The notes under the pieces: generated by a model
The model's database searches: none
Told to the model about the DNA's origin: nothing
What the model saw: only the letters and a program-made list of their open reading frames with translations
Source: Rhizobiaceae bacterium
Lineage (GTDB): Bacteria > Pseudomonadota > Alphaproteobacteria > Rhizobiales > Rhizobiaceae
DNA: 30,893 nucleotides
NCBI GenBank assembly: GCA_021648425.1
Contig: JAKISV010000006.1
Location: 1 to 30,893 of the forward strand
Direction: 5' to 3'
Part shown: in pieces, positions 23,071-30,893 of the stretch
How positions within the stretch are numbered: position 1 is the first letter of the stretch
Layout of the letters: the number at the start of each line of letters is the position of its first letter
Made by a program: the position numbers and the translations under genes

Positions 23071-24297
23071 CTAAATCGCCTTTCCCTGCAATAAATTGGG
23101 AGCAGATTTCGACAAGCCCGCAGCCTGAGAAATCAAGTGGGTTTTGATACCCGGCAAACGATCCACCACACCCAGCCCAAAATCCCTGGCAGCGCGTAAA
23201 ATCGGATTGTCATTGGCAAACAGGCGATTAAGCACATCAGTGACCACCCCCATTTTAACCGTATCAAACCTTCTCCAGCGCTGGTAATTTTCCAAAACCG
23301 TCAGCGTACCAATATCGAGACCCAGGCGATCAGCCTCAACGATAGTTTGCGACAAGGCAGCAGCATCCATGAATCCCAGGTTAAGCCCCTGCCCCGAAAT
23401 CGGATGAATGCCATGGGCCGCATCACCTGCAAGGGCAAACCGGTTTTTAACAAATTCACGCGCCAGGGTCAGCCCAAGTGGAAAACCCTTCCGCGCGCCC
23501 TCAACCTTAATTTCCCCCAGCTTGTGCCCAAAACGTTTTTCAAGTTCAAATTCAAAATCGAAATCATCCATCGCCAATATACGTTCTGCATTTCGCGTGG
23601 TTTCAGTCCACACCAAAGATGAGCGATTACCGGTCAATGGCAATATTGCAAACGGCCCGGCTGGCAGAAAATGTTCCTGGGCAATTCCATTGTGAGGGCG
23701 TTCGTGGGCAACCGTGGTGACAATACCGGTTTGTTCATAGGACCAGTGCATGGTTTTAATTCCGGCAGCGGTGCGCAATCGCGAGCGCACACCATCGGCA
23801 GCAATCAGCAGTTTTGCCAGATAGGTTTCGCCAGATGCGGTTGTGATTGAAACTTGGTGCGGATTGACTTCATGACTTTCAACCAGAGTATCGTAACAAC
23901 ATATAACACCTTTATCTTCGGCTGCCCTGCGAAGCGCCCTAATCAGGCTCTGGTTTGGAATCATATGGGCAAAAGGCTCATTTTTGCCCTCGTGAGCAAA
24001 TGTGAGAAAAACCGGCCGCACCGCATCATGCAGTTTGGAATCGGTGATAATCATTTCATTGATGGGCTGAGCGTCTTTGGAAATTTCATCCCAGATTCCC
24101 AATTGTGCAAGCATTCTGCATGCGGCAGCCGCAATCGCTGATGCGCGTGTTTCACTATCGATAGCAATACGCGGCGCACCATCAAGAACTGTTACCGATA
24201 AATGAGGAGCCGCTGTTTTTGTAGCCAGCGCAATTGATAGCCCGACATAGCCCCCGCCAACTACTAAAATATCGCTGTGATTTGGTTTTTTCGCCAT
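23071..24297 (-). CDS. UbiH/UbiF-family FAD monooxygenase (ubiquinone synthesis)
   Basis: Flavoprotein hydroxylase of the UbiH/Coq6 family, acting on the ring of a ubiquinone precursor. The 408 residues have the FAD dinucleotide motif GGGYVG at 14-19, an IAADGVRSRLR motif near 170-180 and the family signature FALAGDAAHGIHPISGQGLNLGFMD near 290. Which ring carbon it hydroxylates cannot be told from the sequence, since alphaproteobacterial UbiH/UbiF/UbiL members vary. ATG 24297 is preferred over in-frame starts at 24357 and 24321 because it begins just before the first strand and has AAGGACAAGG ahead. It is convergent with the Trm112-like gene and divergent from tesB. Confidence 0.93.
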   Translation of the reverse strand: MAKKPNHSDILVVGGGYVGLSIALATKTAAPHLSVTVLDGAPRIAIDSETRASAIAAAACRMLAQLGIWDEISKDAQPINEMIITDSKLHDAVRPVFLTFAHEGKNEPFAHMIPNQSLIRALRRAAEDKGVICCYDTLVESHEVNPHQVSITTASGETYLAKLLIAADGVRSRLRTAAGIKTMHWSYEQTGIVTTVAHERPHNGIAQEHFLPAGPFAILPLTGNRSSLVWTETTRNAERILAMDDFDFEFELEKRFGHKLGEIKVEGARKGFPLGLTLAREFVKNRFALAGDAAHGIHPISGQGLNLGFMDAAALSQTIVEADRLGLDIGTLTVLENYQRWRRFDTVKMGVVTDVLNRLFANDNPILRAARDFGLGVVDRLPGIKTHLISQAAGLSKSAPNLLQGKAI

Positions 24298-24381
24298 ATG
24301 CCTTGTCCTTGTTGACAACATCTCTTCGGCCGTTTCCGCTTTATCTTTATCATGCAAATGTAGGTTTTTCCATGTTGCAAT

Positions 24382-24397
24382 AGCGATTTTGATCGCT
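24382..24397. promoter_or_regulatory. AGCGAT-N4-ATCGCT inverted repeat upstream of tesB
   Basis: Six-base perfect arms around TTTG, 51 bases before the tesB ATG in the 150-base divergent spacer with the ubiH-like gene. TTGCAA lies just 5' of it and TATACC 3' of it, but their spacing does not make a convincing promoter. A possible operator for a fatty-acid or general regulator; no specific family is assigned. Confidence 0.25.
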
Positions 24398-24447
24398 CAT
24401 GCTAAATTCCTGCTATACCGGCGAATTGAAAGCGAGAGGGATACCTG

Positions 24448-25311
24448 ATGAGCAAGGCAATCAGCCAGTTGTTGAAAATTCTTGACCTGGAAAACCTGGA
24501 ACACAACCTGTTTCGCGGCCGCTCTCCCCAATCGGGTTGGCAGCGTGTATTTGGCGGTCAGGTGATTGGCCAGGCACTGGTTGCCGCACAAAGAACAGTT
24601 GATAAAGCGCGCCGGGTCCACTCCCTGCACGGGTATTTTATGCGGCCCGGTGATCCCGAAATTCCGATTATCTACGAAGTTGACCGCATCAGGGACGGGC
24701 GCAGCTTTACCACCCGAAGAGTAGTCGCCATCCAACATGGTCATGCGATATTTTCAATGTCGGCATCGTTTCAGGTACACGAAAAAGGGTTGGAACATTT
24801 TATCGATATGCCCGATGCACCCGCCCCCGATACCCTGATGAGTGAGAAAAAACTGGCTGAACAATACATCGATCATGCACCGGAGAATGTTCGCAAATAC
24901 TGGCAGCGCGAACGGCCAATCGAGTTGCGGCCAGTCAACCTTACCCATTATATTTCTCGTGAAAAACTCGAACCAAAACAAAATATCTGGATGCGTGCCA
25001 CGGGTAAATTGCCAATGGACGCGGCCATTCATGAGGCTGTATTGGCCTATGCTTCAGACATGACTTTACTTGATACAGCACTTTACCCGCACGGACGGGC
25101 AATCTTTGATCCAAAAATTCAGGTTGCGAGCCTTGATCATTCCATGTGGTTTCACCGACCCTTAAATATGCGTGACTGGCATCTATACGCCCAGGACAGC
25201 CCCAATTCTTCCGGCGCAAGAGGGTTTACCAGGGGTGGAATTTACACCCAGGCCGGTACTCTGGTTGCTTCTGTTGCACAAGAAGGGTTAATTCGCCAAC
25301 GTACCCGTTGA
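24448..25311 (+). CDS. tesB: Acyl-CoA thioesterase II TesB
   Basis: Hydrolyses medium- and long-chain acyl-CoA to free fatty acid and CoA. The 287 residues fold as two hotdog domains. The active-site residues line up in number with E. coli TesB: D204 (AYASDMTLLD), S228 in place of T228 (VASLDHSMWFHR) and Q278 (VAQEGLIR). The N-terminal hotdog signature GRSPQSGWQRVFGGQVIGQAL is at 24-44. GAGAGGG lies upstream of the ATG. In many rhizobia tesB is close to ftsK, as here, with a 161-base spacer. Confidence 0.96.
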   Translation: MSKAISQLLKILDLENLEHNLFRGRSPQSGWQRVFGGQVIGQALVAAQRTVDKARRVHSLHGYFMRPGDPEIPIIYEVDRIRDGRSFTTRRVVAIQHGHAIFSMSASFQVHEKGLEHFIDMPDAPAPDTLMSEKKLAEQYIDHAPENVRKYWQRERPIELRPVNLTHYISREKLEPKQNIWMRATGKLPMDAAIHEAVLAYASDMTLLDTALYPHGRAIFDPKIQVASLDHSMWFHRPLNMRDWHLYAQDSPNSSGARGFTRGGIYTQAGTLVASVAQEGLIRQRTR

Positions 25312-25366
25312 ATATTGATCGTATCAATTATTTTTGCCCACAAAATTTGTACGAAATAGTAGATGG

Positions 25367-25382
25367 TTAATTAGCAATTAAC
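25367..25382. promoter_or_regulatory. Consensus CtrA box upstream of ftsK
   Basis: TTAA (25367-25370), seven bases, TTAAC (25378-25382): an exact match to the alphaproteobacterial CtrA binding consensus TTAA-N7-TTAAC. It is set in a larger inverted repeat, GGTTAATT-AGC-AATTAACC (25365-25383). It lies 90 bases before the ftsK ATG. CtrA control of cell-division genes is well established in this class, so direct regulation of ftsK is a reasonable inference. Confidence 0.65.
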
Positions 25383-25404
25383 CTTCACAAAATAGGATTG
25401 CTTC

Positions 25405-25473
25405 ATGATGCTGGTCAGCTATTTCCTGCCAGCGGGCAGTATTTGCTGCCTGAAACTTATTTGGAGTAATTGA
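25405..25473 (+). CDS. Possible 22-residue leader peptide of ftsK
   Basis: An ATG-started ORF (a second ATG follows directly) encoding MMLVSYFLPAGSICCLKLIWSN. AGGA stands seven bases before its ATG, and its TGA shares one base with the ftsK ATG (TGATG), the classic stop-restart junction. It is unlike any family I know. It may be a translationally coupled leader or a chance reading frame; its length is too short for composition to decide. Confidence 0.3.
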   Translation: MMLVSYFLPAGSICCLKLIWSN

Positions 25474-28076
25474 TGGAATTTGTAGAACCGGGTTTTTCTA
25501 CTTCAAGGGACGTTGACAGTAGAAGCAAAAAAGCTTCAAAGGCTCCAATCAATCCCGGCAGCAATGCGGGCCATCTTGGGGTGTTGATCGGTTTGGCAAT
25601 GATTGTGTTGGTCGTGACAGCATTCATTTCCCTGGCTACGTGGTCTGTCAATGACCCAAGCCTTTCAAATGCCAATAGCAACACCGCCGTCAACTGGATG
25701 GGGTTTTGGGGGGCATCTTTTGCCGATCTTATGATTCAGTTTTTTGGCATTGCAGCGGCAATAGTTTTGTTTCCACCGGCAGTTGCCGGGTGGCTGAAAA
25801 TTTTGCGGCAACCCCTGGGTGAAACAAGAAAGCGCTTACTAAGTTGGGCTTTGATGAGCATATTGGCTTCTGCAGCCCTTGCATCAGTTGCCGTTCCCCA
25901 AACCTGGCCCTTGCCTTCTGGTCTTGGCGGGGTTGTTGGCGATTTGATCTTGAAAATTCCCGCACTTTTTACTGGCGCACCGCCCTCGGGTTATCTGGCG
26001 GCCATCATGTTTATAGTGTTTGGGATTCCCGCATTGATGTTGGCTTTTTATGCCGGTGGCCTGATAAATCGCCGTTCGTCTGCAGATAATGACCTAATTG
26101 AAGAAAATTATGACGACGAAGACTTTGATGCCTCTCTTGCATTTGGAGCATTCACCCACTGGTATCTTTCACTAAAATCCCGTTTTCGAAAAAAGAAGAC
26201 TATCAGGCCTGATATTGGTGAAATCGATGATACTCCTGAAAAGATCAATAAATCTGTCAGGATTTTCAGTTGGCTTCAAGGTAAATTGAGCAAACTGATA
26301 ACGCCAGCAGATGATGGTCTGGAAAGATACGAAGGCGGCATCAAAAATGACCCTGAATTTTCCGATATGAACATGGACCTTTCGCCCCAATACGGTGAGC
26401 AGATTTACCAGGCAAGCGATCAACCAGGCTTTGATGACACCCAGGCTGAGAGTTCAGTCCTGTCACCACAACGCGTTCAACCACGCGCTCCAAAACCCAA
26501 AGCTGGTGTGCGTGTCTCGCGTGAAGCGCAATCATCGATGTTTGAAGAAAACAGTTTTGAGCTGCCTTCATTGCATTTGCTTGGTGAACCAAAAAACCTT
26601 GTCAGCAACGCCAGCCAGAGCAACGAGGCGCTTGAACAAAACGCCCGCCTTCTCGAAGGCGTTTTGGAAGATTTTGGTGTTAAAGGCGAGATCATCAATG
26701 TTAGGCCCGGACCAGTAGTGACGCTTTATGAGTTGGAGCCGGCCCCCGGCATCAAGTCTTCACGAGTAATTGGCCTGGCCGATGACATAGCACGCTCAAT
26801 GAGCGCAATTGCAGCACGGGTCGCAGTAGTGCCCGGCAGAAATGCCATTGGTATCGAATTGCCAAACCACCGCCGCGAAACAGTCTATTTACGCGAAGCA
26901 CTGGCAAGCCAGGTTTATGAAAGTTCCAAAGCCAAACTGCCCATTGTTCTGGGTAAGGATATTGGCGGCGAACCCATTATTGCCGATTTGGCAAAAATGC
27001 CTCACCTGCTGGTGGCCGGCACAACAGGTTCTGGTAAATCCGTTGCCATCAATACCATGATCCTGTCCATTTTATATCGGTTACGCCCAGATCAGGTGAA
27101 GATGATAATGATCGACCCCAAAATGCTGGAACTTTCAATTTACGACGGCATTCCCCATCTGTTAACACCGGTTGTTACCGATCCCAAAAAAGCCGTTGTT
27201 GCTCTCAAATGGACTGTGCGTGAAATGGAAGAGCGCTACAAAAACATGTCCAAACTGAGCGTACGTAATATTGACGGTTACAATTCCCGTCTGGCTCAGG
27301 CCGTCCAAAAGAACGAAACCATCACTAAAACTGTACAAACCGGCTTTGATCGCGAAACCGGAGAAGCGATTTATCAGACCGAAACACTTGATTTAAATCC
27401 AATGCCCTACATCGTCGTCATCATCGACGAGATGGCTGATCTGATGATGGTGGCAGGAAAAGATATCGAAGGAACCGTTCAACGACTGGCGCAAATGGCG
27501 CGGGCTGCCGGTATTCATGTAATAATGGCAACCCAACGGCCTTCAGTGGATGTCATTACCGGCACGATCAAGGCAAATTTCCCCACCCGCATCTCATTCC
27601 AGGTCACATCCAAAATTGATTCACGCACCATTTTAGGCGAACAGGGCGCTGAACAATTGCTGGGAATGGGTGATATGCTTTACATGGCTGGCGGTGGCAG
27701 AATTACCCGGGTACACGGCCCATTTGTTGACGATATGGAAGTAGAAAAAATTGTTGCCCACCTGAAAACCCAGGGCACGCCTCAATATCTCGAATCTGTT
27801 ACAGAAGATGAAGATGAGGATATGAATGAGGACGGTAATAGCGGCTCTGGAGGAACTGATGGATTGTCTGATTCCACCGACATTTATGACAAGGCGGTAT
27901 CAATAGTGATACGAGATCGAAAAGTATCAACCAGCTATATCCAGCGCCGCCTGTCTATCGGTTATAACCGCGCCGCCACGTTGATTGAACGCATGGAGCA
28001 GGAAGGCCTGATCAGCAGCGCTAATCATGCCGGGAAAAGAGAAATATTAGTTCCGGCTGAAGAAGAAATGATGTAA
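25473..28076 (+). CDS. ftsK: DNA translocase FtsK
   Basis: Septal DNA pump that clears chromosome ends, helps dif recombination and links division to segregation. The 867 residues comprise an N-terminal membrane domain with about four TM segments (37-195), a charged linker (200-380), the motor (about 385-770) with Walker A GTTGSGKS at 516-523 and Walker B IVVIIDEMADL at 647-657, and the winged-helix gamma domain that reads KOPS (about 802-860). An acidic Asp/Glu/Gly-rich hinge at 778-800 joins motor to gamma. ATG 25473 has GGAG six bases upstream. A CtrA box upstream suggests cell-cycle timing. Confidence 0.98.
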   Translation: MEFVEPGFSTSRDVDSRSKKASKAPINPGSNAGHLGVLIGLAMIVLVVTAFISLATWSVNDPSLSNANSNTAVNWMGFWGASFADLMIQFFGIAAAIVLFPPAVAGWLKILRQPLGETRKRLLSWALMSILASAALASVAVPQTWPLPSGLGGVVGDLILKIPALFTGAPPSGYLAAIMFIVFGIPALMLAFYAGGLINRRSSADNDLIEENYDDEDFDASLAFGAFTHWYLSLKSRFRKKKTIRPDIGEIDDTPEKINKSVRIFSWLQGKLSKLITPADDGLERYEGGIKNDPEFSDMNMDLSPQYGEQIYQASDQPGFDDTQAESSVLSPQRVQPRAPKPKAGVRVSREAQSSMFEENSFELPSLHLLGEPKNLVSNASQSNEALEQNARLLEGVLEDFGVKGEIINVRPGPVVTLYELEPAPGIKSSRVIGLADDIARSMSAIAARVAVVPGRNAIGIELPNHRRETVYLREALASQVYESSKAKLPIVLGKDIGGEPIIADLAKMPHLLVAGTTGSGKSVAINTMILSILYRLRPDQVKMIMIDPKMLELSIYDGIPHLLTPVVTDPKKAVVALKWTVREMEERYKNMSKLSVRNIDGYNSRLAQAVQKNETITKTVQTGFDRETGEAIYQTETLDLNPMPYIVVIIDEMADLMMVAGKDIEGTVQRLAQMARAAGIHVIMATQRPSVDVITGTIKANFPTRISFQVTSKIDSRTILGEQGAEQLLGMGDMLYMAGGGRITRVHGPFVDDMEVEKIVAHLKTQGTPQYLESVTEDEDEDMNEDGNSGSGGTDGLSDSTDIYDKAVSIVIRDRKVSTSYIQRRLSIGYNRAATLIERMEQEGLISSANHAGKREILVPAEEEMM

Positions 28077-28167
28077 CGGATAAATTTCTGATTTTGAACA
28101 ATAAATCGCCGGGATTGTTTCGTAATCAGTAGACAATTCAAACTGCAACCAACGACAATTTAAAACC

Positions 28168-28788
28168 ATGATCAAGACATTTCTATATTTCAGCGCAGGC
28201 ACCCTGTTGATTTTTTCAACAATCGCCAGCTCGTCTGCCCAGACCCGCGATGAAACCATCGCTGCAATTGCCAAACAGTTCGTGAAAGTTCCCACTATGG
28301 CCGGAGAATTTATCCAGTTTGGCCCCAAGGGAAATCAGACCGGTGGAAAATTCTATATTCAGCGGCCCGGAAAAATCCGCTTCAATTATCAGGACCCCAC
28401 TCCCATTAGAATAGTCTCGAACGGGAAAACCGTGGCTGTAAATAACAGGAAATTAAAAACCTGGGATTTCTATCCGTTGAAAAAAACCCCGCTTTCTCTG
28501 GTGCTGGGCGATAAAATGGCAATTGATCCCAAAACCATTCGGGAAGTACGCACCGATCCGGATCTAACTACAATTGTTATGGGTGATGAAAAAATATTCG
28601 GTAATTCAATCATCACCATGATGTTTGACCCCAGAACCTTCGATTTGCGCCAATGGGTGATCAAAGATGCCCAGGGTAAAGAAACCACGGTGATGATTTT
28701 TAATGTGCAAAAGAACATCAAAATCCCGGCTTCCTATTTTAAGGTCAATCAACTGGCAATCCAGCGCTCAAAAAACACCGATCGCTAA
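28168..28788 (+). CDS. Outer-membrane lipoprotein carrier LolA-like protein
   Basis: Periplasmic protein of the LolA fold, which ferries lipoproteins from the LolCDE exporter to the outer membrane. The 206 residues have a signal peptide ending near SSAQ (21-24), then DETIAAIAKQFVKVPTMAGEFIQFGPKG, GKFYIQRPGKIRFNYQDP and a C-terminal MFDPRTFDLRQWVIKDAQGKETTVMI, all typical of rhizobial LolA. The ribosome site is weak. It sits 91 bases after ftsK on the same strand, an order shared with E. coli (ftsK-lolA) and rhizobia. Confidence 0.93.
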   Translation: MIKTFLYFSAGTLLIFSTIASSSAQTRDETIAAIAKQFVKVPTMAGEFIQFGPKGNQTGGKFYIQRPGKIRFNYQDPTPIRIVSNGKTVAVNNRKLKTWDFYPLKKTPLSLVLGDKMAIDPKTIREVRTDPDLTTIVMGDEKIFGNSIITMMFDPRTFDLRQWVIKDAQGKETTVMIFNVQKNIKIPASYFKVNQLAIQRSKNTDR

Positions 28789-28884
28789 TCACCGGAAATA
28801 AAATATTGGCCTTGCTAAAATATGGCCACTGATACATTCTGAGCGGGTTTGAAATCTTTATACCAGTCAGAAAAGTCAGCGATT

Positions 28885-29685
28885 TTGCCTCTATCTATAG
28901 CTACCTGGAATATCAATTCCGTTCGCCTGCGCATCAATATGGTGGAAGCCTTTTTGAAGGAATTCCAGCCTGATATATTGTGCCTGCAGGAAATCAAATG
29001 CATGAATGATCAGTTTCCTGCCAAAGCCTTCAATAAACTTGGCTACCAATATCAGGCTGTCCATGGCCAAAAAGCTTACCATGGTGTCGCTACGGTTTCT
29101 AAAATTCCGCTAATAGAAACCCACTCCACTAATTATTGCGACATGGGCGATTCACGCCATGTCGCCTGTCGCTTTGAGGCCGGTGGCAAATCAATTTTAC
29201 TGCATAATTTTTACGTACCTGCTGGTGGGGATGAACCCGATGCTGCAAAAAATCCAAAATTTGATCACAAACTGAAGTTTCTCGAAGAAATGCGCTCCCT
29301 GCGGGCACTTGATGGCGATACCAATGCAATTCTGGTTGGAGATCTAAATATTGCTCCTCACGAAAATGATGTCTGGTCACACAAACAACTACTGAAAATC
29401 GTGTCTCACACACCCATAGAAACCGACGCACTCGAGCGTATTTTCAGCGAAGGTGGCTGGGTGGATTTGATCCGCAATAAAATTCCCCACGAAGAGAAAC
29501 TTTTCACCTGGTGGAGTTATCGGGCACGTGACTGGGATTTGTCAAACAAGGGTCGCCGCCTTGACCATATCTGGGGCTCGCCACAACTGGCTCAATTACA
29601 AAGCGACATAGCAGTAATACGCCAGGCACGCGGCTGGGAAAAACCTTCAGACCACGTTCCAGTAATTTGCACAATCGATTTATAG
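28885..29685 (+). CDS. Exodeoxyribonuclease III (AP endonuclease)
   Basis: DNA-repair enzyme of the XthA (EEP) family, cutting at abasic sites and degrading duplex DNA 3'-5'. The 266 residues match E. coli XthA in length. Metal and catalytic motifs are WNINSVRLR at 8-16, E36 in LQEIK, GDLNIAP near 152-158, RLDHIWGS near 225 and the terminal SDHVPVI. Homologues begin M-P-x-SIATWN, so TTG 28885 is preferred; TTG 28849 would add 12 residues. Neither has a clear ribosome site. DUF924 follows after 10 bases, with lolA and ftsK upstream. Confidence 0.93.
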   Translation: MPLSIATWNINSVRLRINMVEAFLKEFQPDILCLQEIKCMNDQFPAKAFNKLGYQYQAVHGQKAYHGVATVSKIPLIETHSTNYCDMGDSRHVACRFEAGGKSILLHNFYVPAGGDEPDAAKNPKFDHKLKFLEEMRSLRALDGDTNAILVGDLNIAPHENDVWSHKQLLKIVSHTPIETDALERIFSEGGWVDLIRNKIPHEEKLFTWWSYRARDWDLSNKGRRLDHIWGSPQLAQLQSDIAVIRQARGWEKPSDHVPVICTIDL

Positions 29686-29695
29686 GATTTTTGCC

Positions 29696-30241
29696 ATGGT
29701 CAATGAACAGGTCGCCACAGTGCTGGAATTCTGGCAGGCAGCGGGACCATCGGCATGGTGGAAGAAAAATACGGATTTTGATGAACAAATAGCAGATAGG
29801 TTTGCTGAGCTATATGAACAGGCAGCCAGGCGTGAACTCGATGACTGGCGTAAAGAAGCAAATTCCTGTCTGGCGCTGATTATCATCCTTGACCAGTTTT
29901 CTCGCAATATGTTCCGTAATAACGCAAAAACTTTTGCTCAAGATGATTATGCGCTGGAACTGGCAAAACACGGAGTGGCAAACGGGTTTGACACCAAAGT
30001 TGCTGAAAATATCAGAAGTTTTTATTACCTGCCCTATATGCATAGCGAAGCGCTTGATGACCAGGAAGCCTGTGTTGAATTAATTCGCTCAGCAAATATT
30101 GAGGGCTCCTTAAAATCCGCTATCGAACATCGCGATATCATAGCCAGGTTCGGTCGTTTCCCTCACCGTAATCCGGTTTTAGGCCGAAATACCAGCATCA
30201 AAGAACGCGCTTTCCTCGATGAAGGCGGGTTTTCAGGTTAA
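29696..30241 (+). CDS. DUF924 family protein
   Basis: A 181-residue, mostly helical cytoplasmic protein of family DUF924, whose members form TPR-like bundles of unknown function. Family marks are VLEFWQAAGPSAWWKKNTDFDEQIADRF near the N-terminus, ILDQFSRNMFR at about 64-74, FYYLPYMHSE at about 109-118 and RFGRFPHRNPVLGR at about 151-164. The start is an ATG after a poor GGAT site, 10 bases from the xth stop, so it is likely expressed with xth. No catalytic site is obvious. Confidence 0.9.
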   Translation: MVNEQVATVLEFWQAAGPSAWWKKNTDFDEQIADRFAELYEQAARRELDDWRKEANSCLALIIILDQFSRNMFRNNAKTFAQDDYALELAKHGVANGFDTKVAENIRSFYYLPYMHSEALDDQEACVELIRSANIEGSLKSAIEHRDIIARFGRFPHRNPVLGRNTSIKERAFLDEGGFSG

Positions 30242-30372
30242 TTTACGTTTACTTTTCTATCCTGAATTGAACTGAATCTTAAAAGATTTATGGCACGCTC
30301 CTGTCATTAGAACCTGTCTTTTAACCACGGAAGCATTTGTTGATTTCGTATATCAGTCGGTTGGAGCAATAA

Positions 30373-30893
30373 TTGATTGAACGCATTCTGACATGGACTG
30401 CATTCATCCTGCCCCGGAGTCATCGCTCCAGGGTAATTGCAAAACTGCGCGAATATTTCAACAAACTGTCCGCAGATACCACCAATGGAAAATCTGCCCG
30501 CGCTGCTATGCTGGTATTTACTATCCGCATAATCAGCGCCGTTCTGGCATTTATTCTTCAGGTATTTCTCGCACGCTGGATGGGCGCCTATCAATATGGA
30601 ATATTTGTCCTGGTTTGGGTGGTTGCACTTATCGCTGGCGGTTTATCTTGTGTCGGCCTGCAAACAACAGTAATCCGCTTTATTACCCAATATCGCACTG
30701 CCAAAGACCGGGCGCATCTTTATGGAGTTTTATTGGCAGCACCGGCAATTGCTGTTGGCGTGTCTGTGCTGATGGCAATCATTAGCTACGGAATTCTATC
30801 AGAAATCGAAGGTTTACTGACAGAGCATTATACCTTGCCGTTTTTCCTTGTTTTAATCAGTCTGCCAATATTAACCCTGGAGGCAATACAGGA
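30373..30893 (+). CDS. Polysaccharide flippase (Wzx/MATE-like), 5' part only
   Basis: The window end cuts this gene after 173 codons. An open frame from TTG 30373, with GGAG six bases upstream, encodes a soluble basic stretch (1-47) and then hydrophobic helices beginning MLVFTIRIISAVLAFILQV. LARWMGAYQYGIFVLVW at about 69-85 is the hallmark of lipid-linked oligosaccharide flippases, followed by QTTVIRFITQYR. Such proteins move surface-polysaccharide or LPS units across the inner membrane. No ATG is available upstream, and an in-frame TAA three bases before the TTG fixes the start region. No other glycan genes are visible. Confidence 0.85.
   Translation, partial: MIERILTWTAFILPRSHRSRVIAKLREYFNKLSADTTNGKSARAAMLVFTIRIISAVLAFILQVFLARWMGAYQYGIFVLVWVVALIAGGLSCVGLQTTVIRFITQYRTAKDRAHLYGVLLAAPAIAVGVSVLMAIISYGILSEIEGLLTEHYTLPFFLVLISLPILTLEAIQ

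Noticed and set aside
1..30893. CRISPR arrays, insertion sequences, riboswitches, rRNA genes or replication origins
   Set aside because: I saw no regularly spaced repeats, no transposase or terminal inverted repeats, no recognisable riboswitch core, no rRNA and no DnaA-box cluster.

Overview
The window reads as chromosomal DNA of an alphaproteobacterium, most likely Hyphomicrobiales (the Rhizobium/Brucella group). This rests on gene order and protein character. The order rplU-rpmA-GNAT-obgE-proB-proA-nadD-rsfS-rlmH-envC-ctpA-polysaccharide deacetylase-rppH, an Omp19-type lipoprotein beside zapE and mdh, and the ftsK-lolA-xth run are all familiar from that order. Base composition looks intermediate by eye (not calculated), lower than most soil rhizobia. 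I found no insertion sequence, integrase, CRISPR array or phage gene, and no convincing broken gene.

Layout. (1) 0.1-3.1 kb, minus strand: an Omp19-like lipoprotein, the ATPase ZapE and malate dehydrogenase, with a promoter and two related palindromes in front of mdh. (2) 3.3-15.2 kb: a lone plus-strand acetyltransferase, then a long minus-strand block read from rplU down to rppH. It joins ribosomal proteins L21 and L27, the ribosome-assembly GTPase ObgE, proline synthesis (ProB, ProA), NAD synthesis (NadD), ribosome silencing (RsfS), 23S rRNA methylation (RlmH), cell-wall remodelling (EnvC, CtpA, a deacetylase-like protein) and RNA 5'-end processing (RppH). Junctions are short or overlapping, and two intrinsic terminators divide the rplU/obgE end. 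(3) 15.4-20.4 kb: a less conserved segment bounded by tRNA-Ser(CGA) and tRNA-Gly(GCC), with a P-loop kinase-like protein, a small metal-binding protein and a TAXI-type TRAP transporter. (4) 20.6-25.3 kb: a ProX-type editing protein, a thioredoxin-TPR protein, a LON-domain protein, a Trm112-like protein, a convergent UbiH-like flavoprotein and the thioesterase TesB. (5) 25.4-30.9 kb: ftsK behind a consensus CtrA box and a possible leader peptide, then lolA, xth, a DUF924 protein and the 5' part of a polysaccharide flippase cut by the window end.

This is mainly housekeeping DNA and I see no clear new multi-gene system. The observations most worth checking are the apparent CTG start of rsfS, the CtrA box plus leader ORF before ftsK, the palindrome pair at mdh, the terminator only 25 nt before obgE, the perfect 28-bp palindrome between the two TRAP genes, the helix-hairpin-helix tail on L21, and the deacetylase-like protein that seems to lack its metal ligands. 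Non-ATG starts are common: zapE, the deacetylase, rlmH, rsfS, the LON protein, xth and the flippase.
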